In this document: one piece after another, positions 33,421 to 48,064 of the stretch
Position numbering within the stretch: the first letter of the stretch is position 1
How the letters are laid out: each line of letters opens with the position of its first letter
From: Mermis nigrescens
Lineage: Eukaryota > Nematoda > Enoplea > Mermithida > Mermithidae
Assembly (NCBI GenBank): GCA_036768485.1
Contig: JAVLUZ010000154.1
Coordinates: forward strand, 945,308 to 1,009,307
Length of the DNA: 64,000 bases
Direction of reading: 5' to 3'
Notes under the pieces: model-generated
Database searches by the model: none
The model's input: the letters and a program-made list of their open reading frames with translations, nothing else
Told to the model about the DNA's origin: nothing
Made by a program: the position numbers and the translations under genes

Positions 33421-34100
33421 TGTCAGGCACGCAACCTGTCAATCATTCAATGACTCGATTAGTTAACTCGACGCACGAGCTTCAGAAATATCGAACTCCA
33501 TAACGCTAAGCACAGAATAATCGTTAATTAGATGCACGAATCGCCCAAACCGAAAATAGTAAACAAAGAGAGATGATAAAGAAGTTAATAGCGGAGGGTC
33601 CACAGGCGCCCTGATACGGAGTAAGCGAGACCTGAAAAGCGAGTAAAAATAGAAACAGAAGGAGTGAATAAAACGAGCAAGAAATCGAGTTGGAGAGATT
33701 TAGTAAGTTAGCGAGCGAGCAGATCAGTCGAGCGAGAGTCGTTTAATTACTCAGACACCCGAACAGTCAGACAGCGAGAACCCGAGCGACTCAGCACGAG
33801 ATCATAAGCCGAGTTAAAAGAAACTGGCAAGAATTAAAATAAAATCGAGAGCATCAATAATCGAAAATAACAACAGAACAAACGAAATAAACGAACAGAA
33901 TAAGGGTTTAAGAGAGCAGAATCAGTAATATCGAGATAACAAGTTTGAATATTGTAAAACACGTATGGTGCACGCAAATTATCATCATTTGTTGTTTTAT
34001 AAATAATAAAGCGAGAGTTAAACTAAGAATTGACTTGCCTTAATCTCGGAACATATCAATTTCAGTCGACCCCCTCCCTTTTTGTTACCAAGTCACAACA
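33421..34100 (+). repeat. 5' LTR of element B
   Basis: 680 bp, TGTCAGGCAC to AAGTCACAACA. It is the reference for the empty Helitron site: GTTGTTTTATAAATAATAAA at 33991-34010 is uninterrupted here. Confidence 0.8.
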
Positions 34101-34105
34101 TATTT

Positions 34106-34122
34106 TGGCGACCGCGCATTGT
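34106..34122 (+). promoter_or_regulatory. Putative primer-binding site of element B
   Basis: TGGCGACCGCGCATTGT lies six bases after the LTR. The leading TGGCGA is shared with element A, so a similar G-discriminator primer tRNA is likely. Confidence 0.5.
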
Positions 34123-34410
34123 CGTTAACCTGAGATCTTCCGTAACGCAGGCATATCGAATCAATAAGTAATTCGCCTATCTTTCGATAATTTTTACTCG
34201 AAATACAATTTTCCGAAAGGTCGTAAATCGATCATAAATTTTGCTCGTTTCGATAATTTTCACAAATAATAATTTCTCGAAAAATCGTAAAACTGACTGA
34301 ACAAAAAACAAAGTCAGATAAAAGCAAAATATCGCTTTTTGAAGAATACAAACGAATAATAAGTAGCGCTAAGATTACAGCATCAGAGAGTAGTCGAAAA
34401 AACTGTGAGC

Positions 34411-35075
34411 ATGCCATCAGATAACGAATGCGGTAATGATGATAATGTTGCAGTAATGCGCGCAATAGACCGTCTCGATTATAAAATATCCGAAATGAAT
34501 TCAGAAAAGCAGAATGACAGTATTTTTAACGAAATCAGACGCATAGGAATAAGAACGAATAGCGTTTTACCAATCAGACAGCCAAAAATGTTCTCGGGAG
34601 TGTTAGGAGAAAGCTTTCCAGAATGGTTAGATAAACTCGAAAACTTTATGACTCTAAGCGGCATAGCAGCAGAAGATGATGAGATCGCCAAACTTTTCTC
34701 AAGGCGCATTTATCTGGTTCAGCATCCGCAATTTTCGATGACATAAAACGTCGAGAAAATCCGACAAAGTACAAAAATCTGAAAGAAATTTTAGCGGCGC
34801 GCTTCCTGGCTGGGCGAGACAGTGATGTTCACCAGCAATTGCTGATTGAAAGAAAACAAAAGCGAGCTGAGAGCATAAACGAATACATAACATTACTTAA
34901 GAAACTAGCGAGGTCAGCATACTTCAAATTAACAGAGGATGCTCGTAATCTAATCGTAAAACCGATATTTTTGTGAGGCATATCCTCAGAAATCCGACAC
35001 GCAATTAAATACAGAGAATTTGTTGATCTAGATGATGCCTGGAAATCAGCCGCATATGTCAAATCTCAGAATAGA
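34411..35075 (+). pseudogene. Truncated Gag-like ORF of element B
   Basis: The first ATG at 34411 opens a frame with a short acidic/basic leader, then QPKMFSGVLGESFPEWLDKLE, which resembles the start of retrotransposon capsid domains (F-x-G-x10-W). The frame breaks near 34720. Continuation in another frame gives YKNLKEILAARFLAG and ESINEYITLLKKLAR, again capsid-like, with a stop near 34975. The coding sequence then stops being Gag at the deletion junction near 35076. No zinc knuckle is left. Confidence 0.6.
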
Positions 35076-35404
35076 ACGAGAACAAGAAATCGAGTTGGAG
35101 AGATTTAGTAAGTTAGCGAGCGAGCGGATCAGTCGAGCGAGAGTCGTACAATTACTCAGACACCCGAACAGTCAGACAGCGAGAACCCGAGCGACTCCGC
35201 ACAAGATCATAAGCCGAGTTAAAAGAAACCGGCAAGAATTAAAATAAAATCGAGAGCATCGATAATCGAAAATAACAACAGAACGAACGAAATAAACAAA
35301 CAGAATAAGGGTTTAAGAGAGCAGAATCCGTAATATCAAGATAACAAGTTTGAATATTGTAAAACACGTATCGTACGCGCAAATTATCATCATTTGTTGT
35401 TTTA
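35076..35404 (+). repeat. 3' LTR of element B, first segment
   Basis: Matches 33671-33999 of the 5' LTR from AAGAAATCGAGTTGGAGAG onward. The first ~250 bp of the LTR are absent. Interrupted after GTTGTTTTA. Confidence 0.75.
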
Positions 35405-38400
35405 TCATAGGTAGCGCGTTTAGCGCGTACCTATAATATACTTGGGTACCCCTAACACCTGTGCACCCCCTCTACAGCTATAACGGGACACTTCTGGAAG
35501 GTGCGGTTTTTTCTAAAAGAAGGATAATAAAAAAATTCGCTGCCCGTGTTTTTTGTTTTTCTTGAAACTCAAAACTGACTGTGTAAAGAAGGTGTAAAGT
35601 TTTTGTGTAACGTTATAACATATGACAAATTTTGGGACATTTATAATGCGGCATGTGGACAACTAAGTATTGATGACTCGAAGAATTGAACAGCATAGGA
35701 TAATAGAGGGATGAATATTACAGATGGCACTTTTTTTGTTTTTTGAAATTCGCATTAGTTATCGAATGGCAGTGTAAAGAGTGCGAAAATCTGGGGGTGA
35801 AAAAGCACTTTTTGGTCGAGTTTTCAACCTGCTTATGTCTGATACTAACTCCGGTTATGAGTTTTTTGAAATTTTTTCTGACAGAAATGTAGAGCGGATC
35901 AAGGGCTACATTCTGCATATAAGCAAAGTCTTCTACGCTCTATGGTGAGTTAGATCCTGGGGTTTAAAGTCTACACTCTAGTGGATGGTGTAAAAAACTG
36001 ATTTTAAGTAAGATTTCTCTGCCAAATTTTTTCGCTAGTCAGGGTAAATTGAATACGGCAGTGATAAAGTGCCTCTCAGGGGCTACACATCGCAGCAAAC
36101 TGCATTTAAAAAAACGCAATATTGAGTTATTTATGGGGGTTTAAAGTTCGAAATCAGAGGTAAAAAAATGGGCGAAAAAACACTTTTTTTCCGAATTTTG
36201 ATTAATAAATCACACCAAATAATTTTTACAAGACAATTTTGGCACACAGGAATGTACTACGATTTGAAAGCTACAAATTGTACCGAATCGAATTTCTTTA
36301 AACTCAATGGGCAGTTCGGTACGGAATTTTAAAGTTTACAGTGTTCTAAATGATGGAAAATACGTTTTTGTTGCGTTTTTTGTTCGCCACTTTCTCCGTC
36401 CAGAAGTCGAGATAAGTCCAATAGAATAAGAATAAAGTGCTCTATATCGGGTGCATGTCAAAGCAAATTGTCTATACATTAATATTTAGCGAGTGTAAAG
36501 TCAAAAATTTGGTGTTTAAAATGCGTTTCTGTCTTGTTTTTTCTGCCTGCTTCTCCGGTTATGCGTCAGGGACACGATTATCAAGTCTAGAAATGGACCA
36601 GGAACGAAATTTGATATGCCCGTCTGGCGCATATATTTAAACTCCACAGTGTTGTAAAGTGGTTTACACCTATTGTTAGTTTGCCCAAAGAACATTATGG
36701 AGACTTAATTTTTTCATAAATATTAATCGTAATATCGGAACAATATCAAAATTACGAATCTGACCAAAATCTTCTTTACACTAGGTGTTTACATGAAGTT
36801 AACACTACATATGTATTTATCTTCGTTTTTGAGCATTCCAGAAACCTGATTTTTTCCTGGAGTCTAGAAATTTTCAAAGAATCAAATGTGAGACGTCACG
36901 TAGGCGCGTTTGTTTACATCCAACAGTGATGTAAAGTAGTTTACACTCATTCTTTATTTGTCCTCAGACCATTGTAGACATGCAATTTTTTCATAAATGT
37001 TGATAATAATATCCGAGTAATATCAGATTTACAAATCGAAATAAAATCCTCTTTACACTAGACTGTTGTGTAAAGTTTACACTGCTAATTAATCATCGTT
37101 CTAGAGCTTTGCGAAATCCTAAATTTTTTGCCGAAATCTGAAAATTTACATGGAATCAAATAAGGGACGTCAGCTGGGCGCGTTTGTTTACACTCAACAG
37201 TGATGTTAAGTGGTTTACATCTGTGTCTATTTGTCATTAAACCGCTGTGGAGACGTAATTTTTTCATGAATGTTGATCGTAATATCCGAGTAATATCGAA
37301 TTTACAAATCAGACTAAAATCTTCTTTACACTCGTTGCTAGTCTAAAGTTTACACTATATAATAAGCTTCATTCTAGAGCCTCACGGTAACTTATTTTTT
37401 CTCCAAAGTCGTAAAATATATATGGAAACAGATGTGATACGTCTGCTAGGGGCGCATGAAGAGTAGTGTAAAGCGAGTAACACCTAATGTTAATTTGTTC
37501 CTAGAACATTATAGAGGTTTCATTTCTTAATAAATGCTGATCGTTATATCAGAGCAATATCGAAATTATTAATCCCATCTAAAATTCTTTACACTCTTGT
37601 ATAAAGTTTAAAATGTAAATTAAGTTGAGCTCTAGAAAGTTTTGGAAGCATATTTCTTTACAGGATGTTCTACGTAACATGAGAATTACTGATCAGAATG
37701 TTTGTTTCTTCTACAACTAGTAGCTTTGTAAAGTTTAAACCATTCAATTATTAGAAGAACCGCACAGTAAATGAAATCTAGTATTGTATTTCCAAATCTT
37801 GCTAATTAAAAGTGGGGTACTAGCAAAGTATAATGCTCCGATGGAACAAAAAAGGGGAATATACTTGGGATTGTGAATTATCGAGGATGTAAAAGGAGAG
37901 GACTAGAAAAAATCTCCCTATGTTATATGCCAAGAATCGCAAAATATGTAAAGAATCAGACTTCCTCTAGACAATGCAAAAAATCGAAGTATATTCTGCG
38001 GCCTTTGAAAAATGTAAAAGTTTAGTAAACAATTGCTGTAGACATGTGTAAAAGAGTATCTACATAAGGTCTGTTGCACGTCAGCTTCCGTGTTTCCTAC
38101 TGCTTTGAACCAACAATATCATCGATTGTCTTGAATGCATCGATATGTACTATTTCATTCAATTCGCTCAGCTACTGCATTGCTAATTCGCTGCTTTTTT
38201 CAATCAATTTTTTGGTTATTTGAATATTGCTTGCACTTTGACACTTAGAATGGCTGTATCTGCTAAGTGACATGCTTAGTAACAATGAAATACGAACAAC
38301 TTAATTATGATTTGTTAACAGCATTTCACTTTCAGTCACATTATTAAGCAACTCAAAGTTGAATGAAGTCTGCAAAAAGTTGCATTACGTAAAATGCTTT

Positions 38401-38641
38401 TAAGATATTATGTCAATCAGAAAAAATTATTTTAAAATAATACGTTTTTTCAGAGACCGCAGAATATACTTCGATTTTTTGCATTGTTTAGAGAAAGTCT
38501 GATTTTTTACATATTTTGCGATTCTTGGCATATAACATAGGGAGAGATTTTTTCTAGTCCCCTCCTTTTACATCCTCGATAATTCACAATCCCAAGTATA
38601 TTCCCCTTTTTTTGTTCCATCGGAGCATTTTACTTTGCTAG
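35405..38641 (+). mobile_element. Helitron-like non-autonomous element, copy H4 (reference copy)
   Basis: A 3237-bp insertion in an LTR whose empty site is known. Left flank GTTGTTTTA, element starting TCATAGGTAGCGCG and ending TTTGCTAG, right flank TAAATAATAAAG. Removing the element restores the LTR sequence with no target duplication, so it landed between A and T. 5'-TC, 3'-CTAG and A/T insertion match canonical Helitrons. GTTCCATCGGAGC, 11 bases before CTAG, can form a 5-bp-stem hairpin. The 3' ~820 bp (37820-38641) form a fold-back with arms starting CTAGCAAAG. The middle has ~270-bp degenerate tandem units (starts near 36690, 36972, 37239 and 37504). ORFs here are repeat translations. 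Confidence 0.75.
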
Positions 38642-38743
38642 TAAATAATAAAGCGAGAGTTAAAGTAAGAATTGACTTGCCTTAATCTCGAAACATATCA
38701 ATTTCAGTCGACCCCCCTCCCTTTTTGTTACCAAGTCGTAACA
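38642..38743 (+). repeat. 3' LTR of element B, last segment
   Basis: Continues the LTR from TAAATAATAAAG to CCAAGTCGTAACA. The R3 repeat starts within five bases. Confidence 0.8.
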
Positions 38744-38747
38744 CTTA

Positions 38748-39130
38748 AGTATGTACTTACGCTACGCTCAGCGCTGGTCCGGTTGCTGAAGGCACAAAGC
38801 TTGACCCAATCGAAGTGACCCTCAAATCCTACGGCCTCGATCTCCTCGGTCCTAATATTGCTAACCGCAGTTTTGCGGAGGTTCTTGGCAGCTACGCCCT
38901 ACTACCTAACTTCAAGTACCTACCTAACCCCGGAATGCTCGCGTGGTCAGTTGATCTATCTCAATCCCTAACAACTGTCAAGTTGAATATTTAGCTTGTT
39001 TTCTAATCAAAAGCTCTTCCAGAAAAGTTTTGGTTCCTAGTAGCACAAAGAACAATCATTCCAACAATAGCGAGTTCTATACTGGGCAGTCATTATGGAT
39101 AAAAATTAAATAATAATTTTGACCAATTTT
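38748..39130 (+). repeat. R3 interspersed repeat, second copy
   Basis: Near-identical to 21014-21400. The similarity continues past it into the R1 copy, so 38748-39340 and 21014-21600 form one duplicated ~590-bp block. Confidence 0.6.
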
Positions 39131-39251
39131 GATATGAAAATAGAGAAGTAAATTTCGAAGAAAGAACGAAATACAATGACAAAATTATTCACCTTTTCTA
39201 TACCAATGGAATTTAAAATAATCGTCGTCAAGGCCCAGACTCTGTTTACCA

Positions 39252-39500
39252 TACGTGGGCAGCACCAAAATTCTGGGGTGGGGGAGGGGGTGCAAGATTT
39301 TTCAAAGGTCGAAAAAATGGTGTTAAAATGGTGGTATGGTGGAAAAACACCATTTTTCAATGTTTCTCATCCATTGGCATCAAAAAATTACGAAAAAACA
39401 AGAAAAAATTTTAAAAAATTGAATTCTGGGGAGTATTTTAATTTTTGGGGGTATTTTGGTTTCTGGGGTGCATAACTCCGAACACCCCTCTCACGCCAAG
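39252..39500 (+). repeat. R1 G-tract repeat
   Basis: Starts CCATACGTGGGCAGCACC and ends in a decayed CTCACGCCAAGG. ORFs over it are repeat translations. Confidence 0.6.
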
Positions 39501-39503
39501 GGC

Positions 39504-39853
39504 TCGGTTTCACCACAAAGCTACGAGTTACGGGTGACGGTTTCACGAGTACAGGCTACAACAAGTGCTACAAATTTCCGTTTCACCAAAAACTGCGATT
39601 TACGAGCCACGAGTTACGAGTTCTACGAGTACTTTTTACGAGTGTTTTTGCACGAATAACGACTGGGCGGTTTCACCAGGGCCCGGTTTCACTATAAAGC
39701 TACGAGTTACGAGTTACGAGTGATGGTTTCACGAGTACGGGCTACGAGTGCTACAAATTTCCGTTCCACCAAAAACTGAGATTTAAGAGCCACGGGCTAT
39801 GAGTTACGAGTTCTACGAGTATTTTTTCACGAATAACGACTGGGCGGCTTCAC
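39504..39853. repeat. Tandem duplication rich in TACGAGT
   Basis: Two units of about 175-180 bp (39504-39680 and 39683-39853), each starting GGTTTCAC, ending AACGACTGGGCGG, and containing many TACGAGT/CACGAGT heptamers. The units differ by several substitutions and indels. Confidence 0.7.
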
Positions 39854-40012
39854 CACTGATGTCGAATGTTACGAGTGAAAAGATTCGTAAATGTTGTAAT
39901 ATTAACACGGATCAAAAAGAGGTCCGTAGGACTCGTATCAGAAGTGGCAGACTAGTGCTTTTAATAGTTTTTTGATTTGTTTTTCTCAATTTCTTTCACT
40001 TTTGTGCACACA

Positions 40013-43841
<3,829 letters not shown>

Positions 43842-43904
43842 TAATAAGTTTAACATATGTATTCATTAACTGCAGTCTTTTCCATTCCAAATGGTGTATT
43901 TCCG

Positions 43905-46172
43905 ATTTACGGCTTATTAATGTACATGATTACAATAAAGCTGCATATCTTTGTCGACTTCTGTGCACATTAGTGTGATTGCTGGTTCATTTTAAACCAC
44001 TTTTGCTGGCAATTTACATCGATTAAACGATTGCTCTCCATGTGCAAGATTTTGTGAAACATATTATAAACACGGCTAAGAAGGATTTAACTTTAATGCA
44101 ACCCATTTTAGACAAAATTACATCTCTTCAATGATCTAAGGACACTTGAACATAATTTTTAAATCACTTTAGATTACTTTTGAGGGTTAACAAACTCACT
44201 AAATTGATGTCTCACATATGAATCCTTGAAAATTTCTTGACTTCAGTTACATAGTCTCTGCAAGTCTATCGAATTAAGGTTAAGACGTAATGTAAACTTT
44301 ACACAAACACATAGCGTAAAGAATATTTTAGTCGGATTCGTAATTTTGATATTGCTCCGATATTATTTTCAATATTTATGGAAAAATGAGTCTCCATAAT
44401 GTTTTGAAGACAAATAAACATTAGGTTTAAACCACTTTGCAATACTGCTGAGTGTAAGCAAGAGCGCCCAACTGACGTATATATTTCATTCCCTGTAAAT
44501 TTTTAGATCTCAGGAAAAAATTTCGCTTTTTGCAATGCTCTAGAACAAAGGCTAACATGCAGTGTAAAAATTACTCGGATATTATGATCAACATTCATGA
44601 AAAAATTATGTCTCTACAATGGTCTGAGGACAAATAAACAATGAATGTAAACTACTTTACATCACTGTTGGATGTAAACAAACGCGCCTACGTGACGTCT
44701 CACATTTGATCCTTTGAAAATTTTTAGACTCCAGGGAAAAATTAGGTTTCTGGAATGCTCAAAAACCAAGATAAATACATATGTAGTGTAAACTTCATGT
44801 AAACACCTATTGTAAAGAAAATTTTGGTCAGATTCGTAATTTTGATATTGTTCCGATATTACGATTAATATTTATGAAAAAAATTAAGCCTCCATAATGT
44901 TCTATGTGCAAACTAACAATTGGTGTAAACCACTTTACAACACTGTAGAGTGTAAACATATGCGCCAGACTGGCATATCAAATTTGGTTCCTGGTCCATT
45001 TCTAGACTTGATAATCGTGTCCCTGACTCATAACCAGAGAAGCAGGCAGAAAAAACAAGACAGAAACGCATTTTAAACACCAAAATTTTGACTTTACACT
45101 CGCTGAATATTAATGTATAGACAATTTGCTTTGACATGCACCCGATATAAAGCACTTTATTCTTATTCTATTAGACTTATCCCGACTTCTGGACGGAGAA
45201 AGTGGAACAAAAAACGCAACAAAAACGTTTTTTCCATCATTTAGAACACTGTAAACTTTAAAATTCCGTACCGAACTCCCCATTGAGTTTAAAGAAATTC
45301 GGTTTGGTACAATTTGTAGCTTTTAAATCGTAGTACATTCCGGTGTGCCAAAATTCTCTTGCAAAAATTATTTGGTATGATTTATTAATCAAAATTCGGA
45401 AAAAACGTGTTTTTTCGCCCATTTTTTACCTCTAATTTCGAACTTTACACCCCCATAAATAACTCAATATTGCGTTTTTTTAAATGCGGTTTGCTGCGAT
45501 GTGTAGCCCCTGAGAGGCACTTTATTACTGCTGTATTCAATTCACCCTTACTCATAAGCGGGAAAATTTGGCAGAGAAATCTTAGTTAAAATCCGTTTTT
45601 TACACCATCCACTAGAGTGTAAACTTTAAACCCCAGGATCTAACTCACCATTAAGCATAGAAGACTTTGCTTATATACAGAATGTAGCCCTTGATCCGCT
45701 CTACATTTCTGTCAAAAAACATTTCGAAAAACTCATAACCGGACTTAGTATCGGACATAAGCAGGTTGAAAACTCGACCAAAAAGTGCTTTTTTACCCCC
45801 AGATTTTCGCACTCTTTACACTGCCATTCGATAACTAATGCGAATTTCTAAAAACAAAAGAAGTGCCATCTGTAGAATTCATCCCTCTATTATCCTATGC
45901 CGTTCAATTCTTCGAGTCATCAATACTCAGTTGTCCATATGCCGCATTATAAATGTCCCAAAATTTGTCCCATGTTATAACGTTACACAAAAACTTTACA
46001 CCTTCTTTACACAGTCAGTTTTGCGTTTCAAGAAAAACAAAAAAACAAGGGCAGCGAATTTTTTTATTTTCTTTCTTTTAAAAAAACCGCACCTTCCAGA
46101 AGTGTCCCGTTATAGCTGTAGGGGGTGCACAGGTGTTAGAGGTACCCAAGTATATTATAGGTACGCGCTAAC
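43905..46172 (-). mobile_element. Helitron-like element, copy H6 (both ends truncated)
   Basis: Reverse complement of the H4/H8 5' and middle region. The 5' end reaches GGTACCCAAGTATATTATAGG near 46140-46160 but lacks the last dozen bases. The 3' fold-back is absent: similarity starts near 43905 with sequence matching 420-540 of the window. Motifs of the GTGTAAACTTTACAC type recur throughout. ORFs (44913-45155, 45407-45589, 45838-46188) are repeat translations shared with other copies. Confidence 0.6.
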
Positions 46173-46799
<627 letters not shown>

Positions 46800-46805
46800 A
46801 TGTCC

Positions 46806-46893
46806 TGGGCACCGGCACCGGCACCGGCGCCGGTGCCTAAGCACCGGCACCGGGCCGGTGCTAGGCTGGTACTGGCGCCGGTGCCGGTGCTAG
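46806..46893. repeat. GGCACC/CCGGTGCC-rich cassette
   Basis: An abruptly GC-rich 90-bp block of repeated CACCGGCACCGG and its complement, capable of strong hairpins, in very AT-rich surroundings. Confidence 0.75.
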
Positions 46894-47825
46894 ATAAAAG
46901 AAGAAAAAATTAGTGTAAAAAGAATAATTGAAGCTCATTTATCACCAATTTAATGAATAAAGGCGCAAAAAGGTAGCATTCTGTTAATAAAATCTTCTGA
47001 TTAGCATAGTGAAGCATTTTGACTGAACTTCAGAACAAGTCTTCGAGCTTTAAAAATGAATTATTCATTCAACGAAACACATCTTATTGAAAACATCAAT
47101 TAACAGCAAGAAGCGTGGACACTAATAAATAAAGTAAATTTAAATTAAAAACATCGACATATAGAGTGGAAAGTTCTTATTCTACCATCTGTAGGCAAGA
47201 AGGATGAGTGCTACAGAGTAGTTTTCAACTTAATTTCATCAAATCCATTTTTATTTTTCCATTTCGTGAGCAGAAGACCGTAAAACGCAGCTAGAATTTT
47301 AAAATAGTTTTTATGCAAAACTTTTTCCTGCAAATTATTCAGAAAAAGCTTGTTAAAACTTTGTAAATGAACTTCTATGTAAGTCTTTTGCATTACTAAT
47401 ATATCCCATGTTTGTTTTCAGAGGCTTTTGAAAATGTGAAATGATAAACTCAAATAATTTAACCTCAAAAAGTTTTTGTGGCTATTTTCATGTTTGTTTC
47501 TTACTAGTTGAATATTTAACTAATGCACTAAAACCAAATTACGATTGGACTAAAGAATCAACTACTGCACAAGCCAATCTTGATTGCGCTACACTTAAAC
47601 TTATAATACACTATTTAACTTTTATTCTTCTTCGAATTTCAATTTTATTACAATTTTTTGTTTGTTTAATGCTTAAGTGAGAAAATAAATATGTATTCAT
47701 AAATTAAAAATAATGAAGTCGTTACTAGCCAAATGAAATTTTGCCCTTAATATGTATATCCGGTGAAAAATAGATACAAATTTAACCCTTTTTGAAGAAG
47801 CATAGTACACTATATAATATGCTAA
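46894..47825. other. AT-rich non-coding stretch between GC-rich cassettes
   Basis: No coding motif is convincing; ORFs at 47211-47393 and 47441-47680 are short and AT-driven. The two GC-rich cassettes at its edges could be terminal repeats of one element of about 1.1 kb, but no target duplication was found. Confidence 0.35.
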
Positions 47826-47940
47826 TCTAGCACCAGCACCGGTATCAACGCCGGTACAGGGCCTCCGGCAAATCCGGCACATTTTTCTACTCCGGTGCTC
47901 CGGCCGGAGGATATCCTATAATCGGCCGAGGCCGGAGATA
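47826..47940. repeat. CCGG-rich cassette, second
   Basis: Contains CAGCACCGGTATCAACGCCG, CTCCGGCCGGAGG and GGCCGAGGCCGG. Roughly the inverted counterpart of 46806-46893. Confidence 0.6.
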
Positions 47941-48064
47941 TTTTTCGTATATTGCATAGTGACCGAATGTACTAATTGCTGACATGCTTATCAAATTTAG
48001 TCAGAGCACAATACAATAGCAAAAAAAGGAAATAGCACCAAATAAAGTGTCACCGCCACCACAA

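Larger units (their letters stand above)
33421..38743 (+). mobile_element. Element B: internally deleted LTR retroelement, split by a Helitron-like copy
   Basis: A 5' LTR (33421-34100), primer site, partial gag, and then a junction near 35076 that enters the middle of the 3' LTR. Pol and the first part of the 3' LTR are gone. The 3' LTR is interrupted at 35404 by a 3237-bp insertion and resumes at 38642-38743. Cannot be autonomous. Confidence 0.8.
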
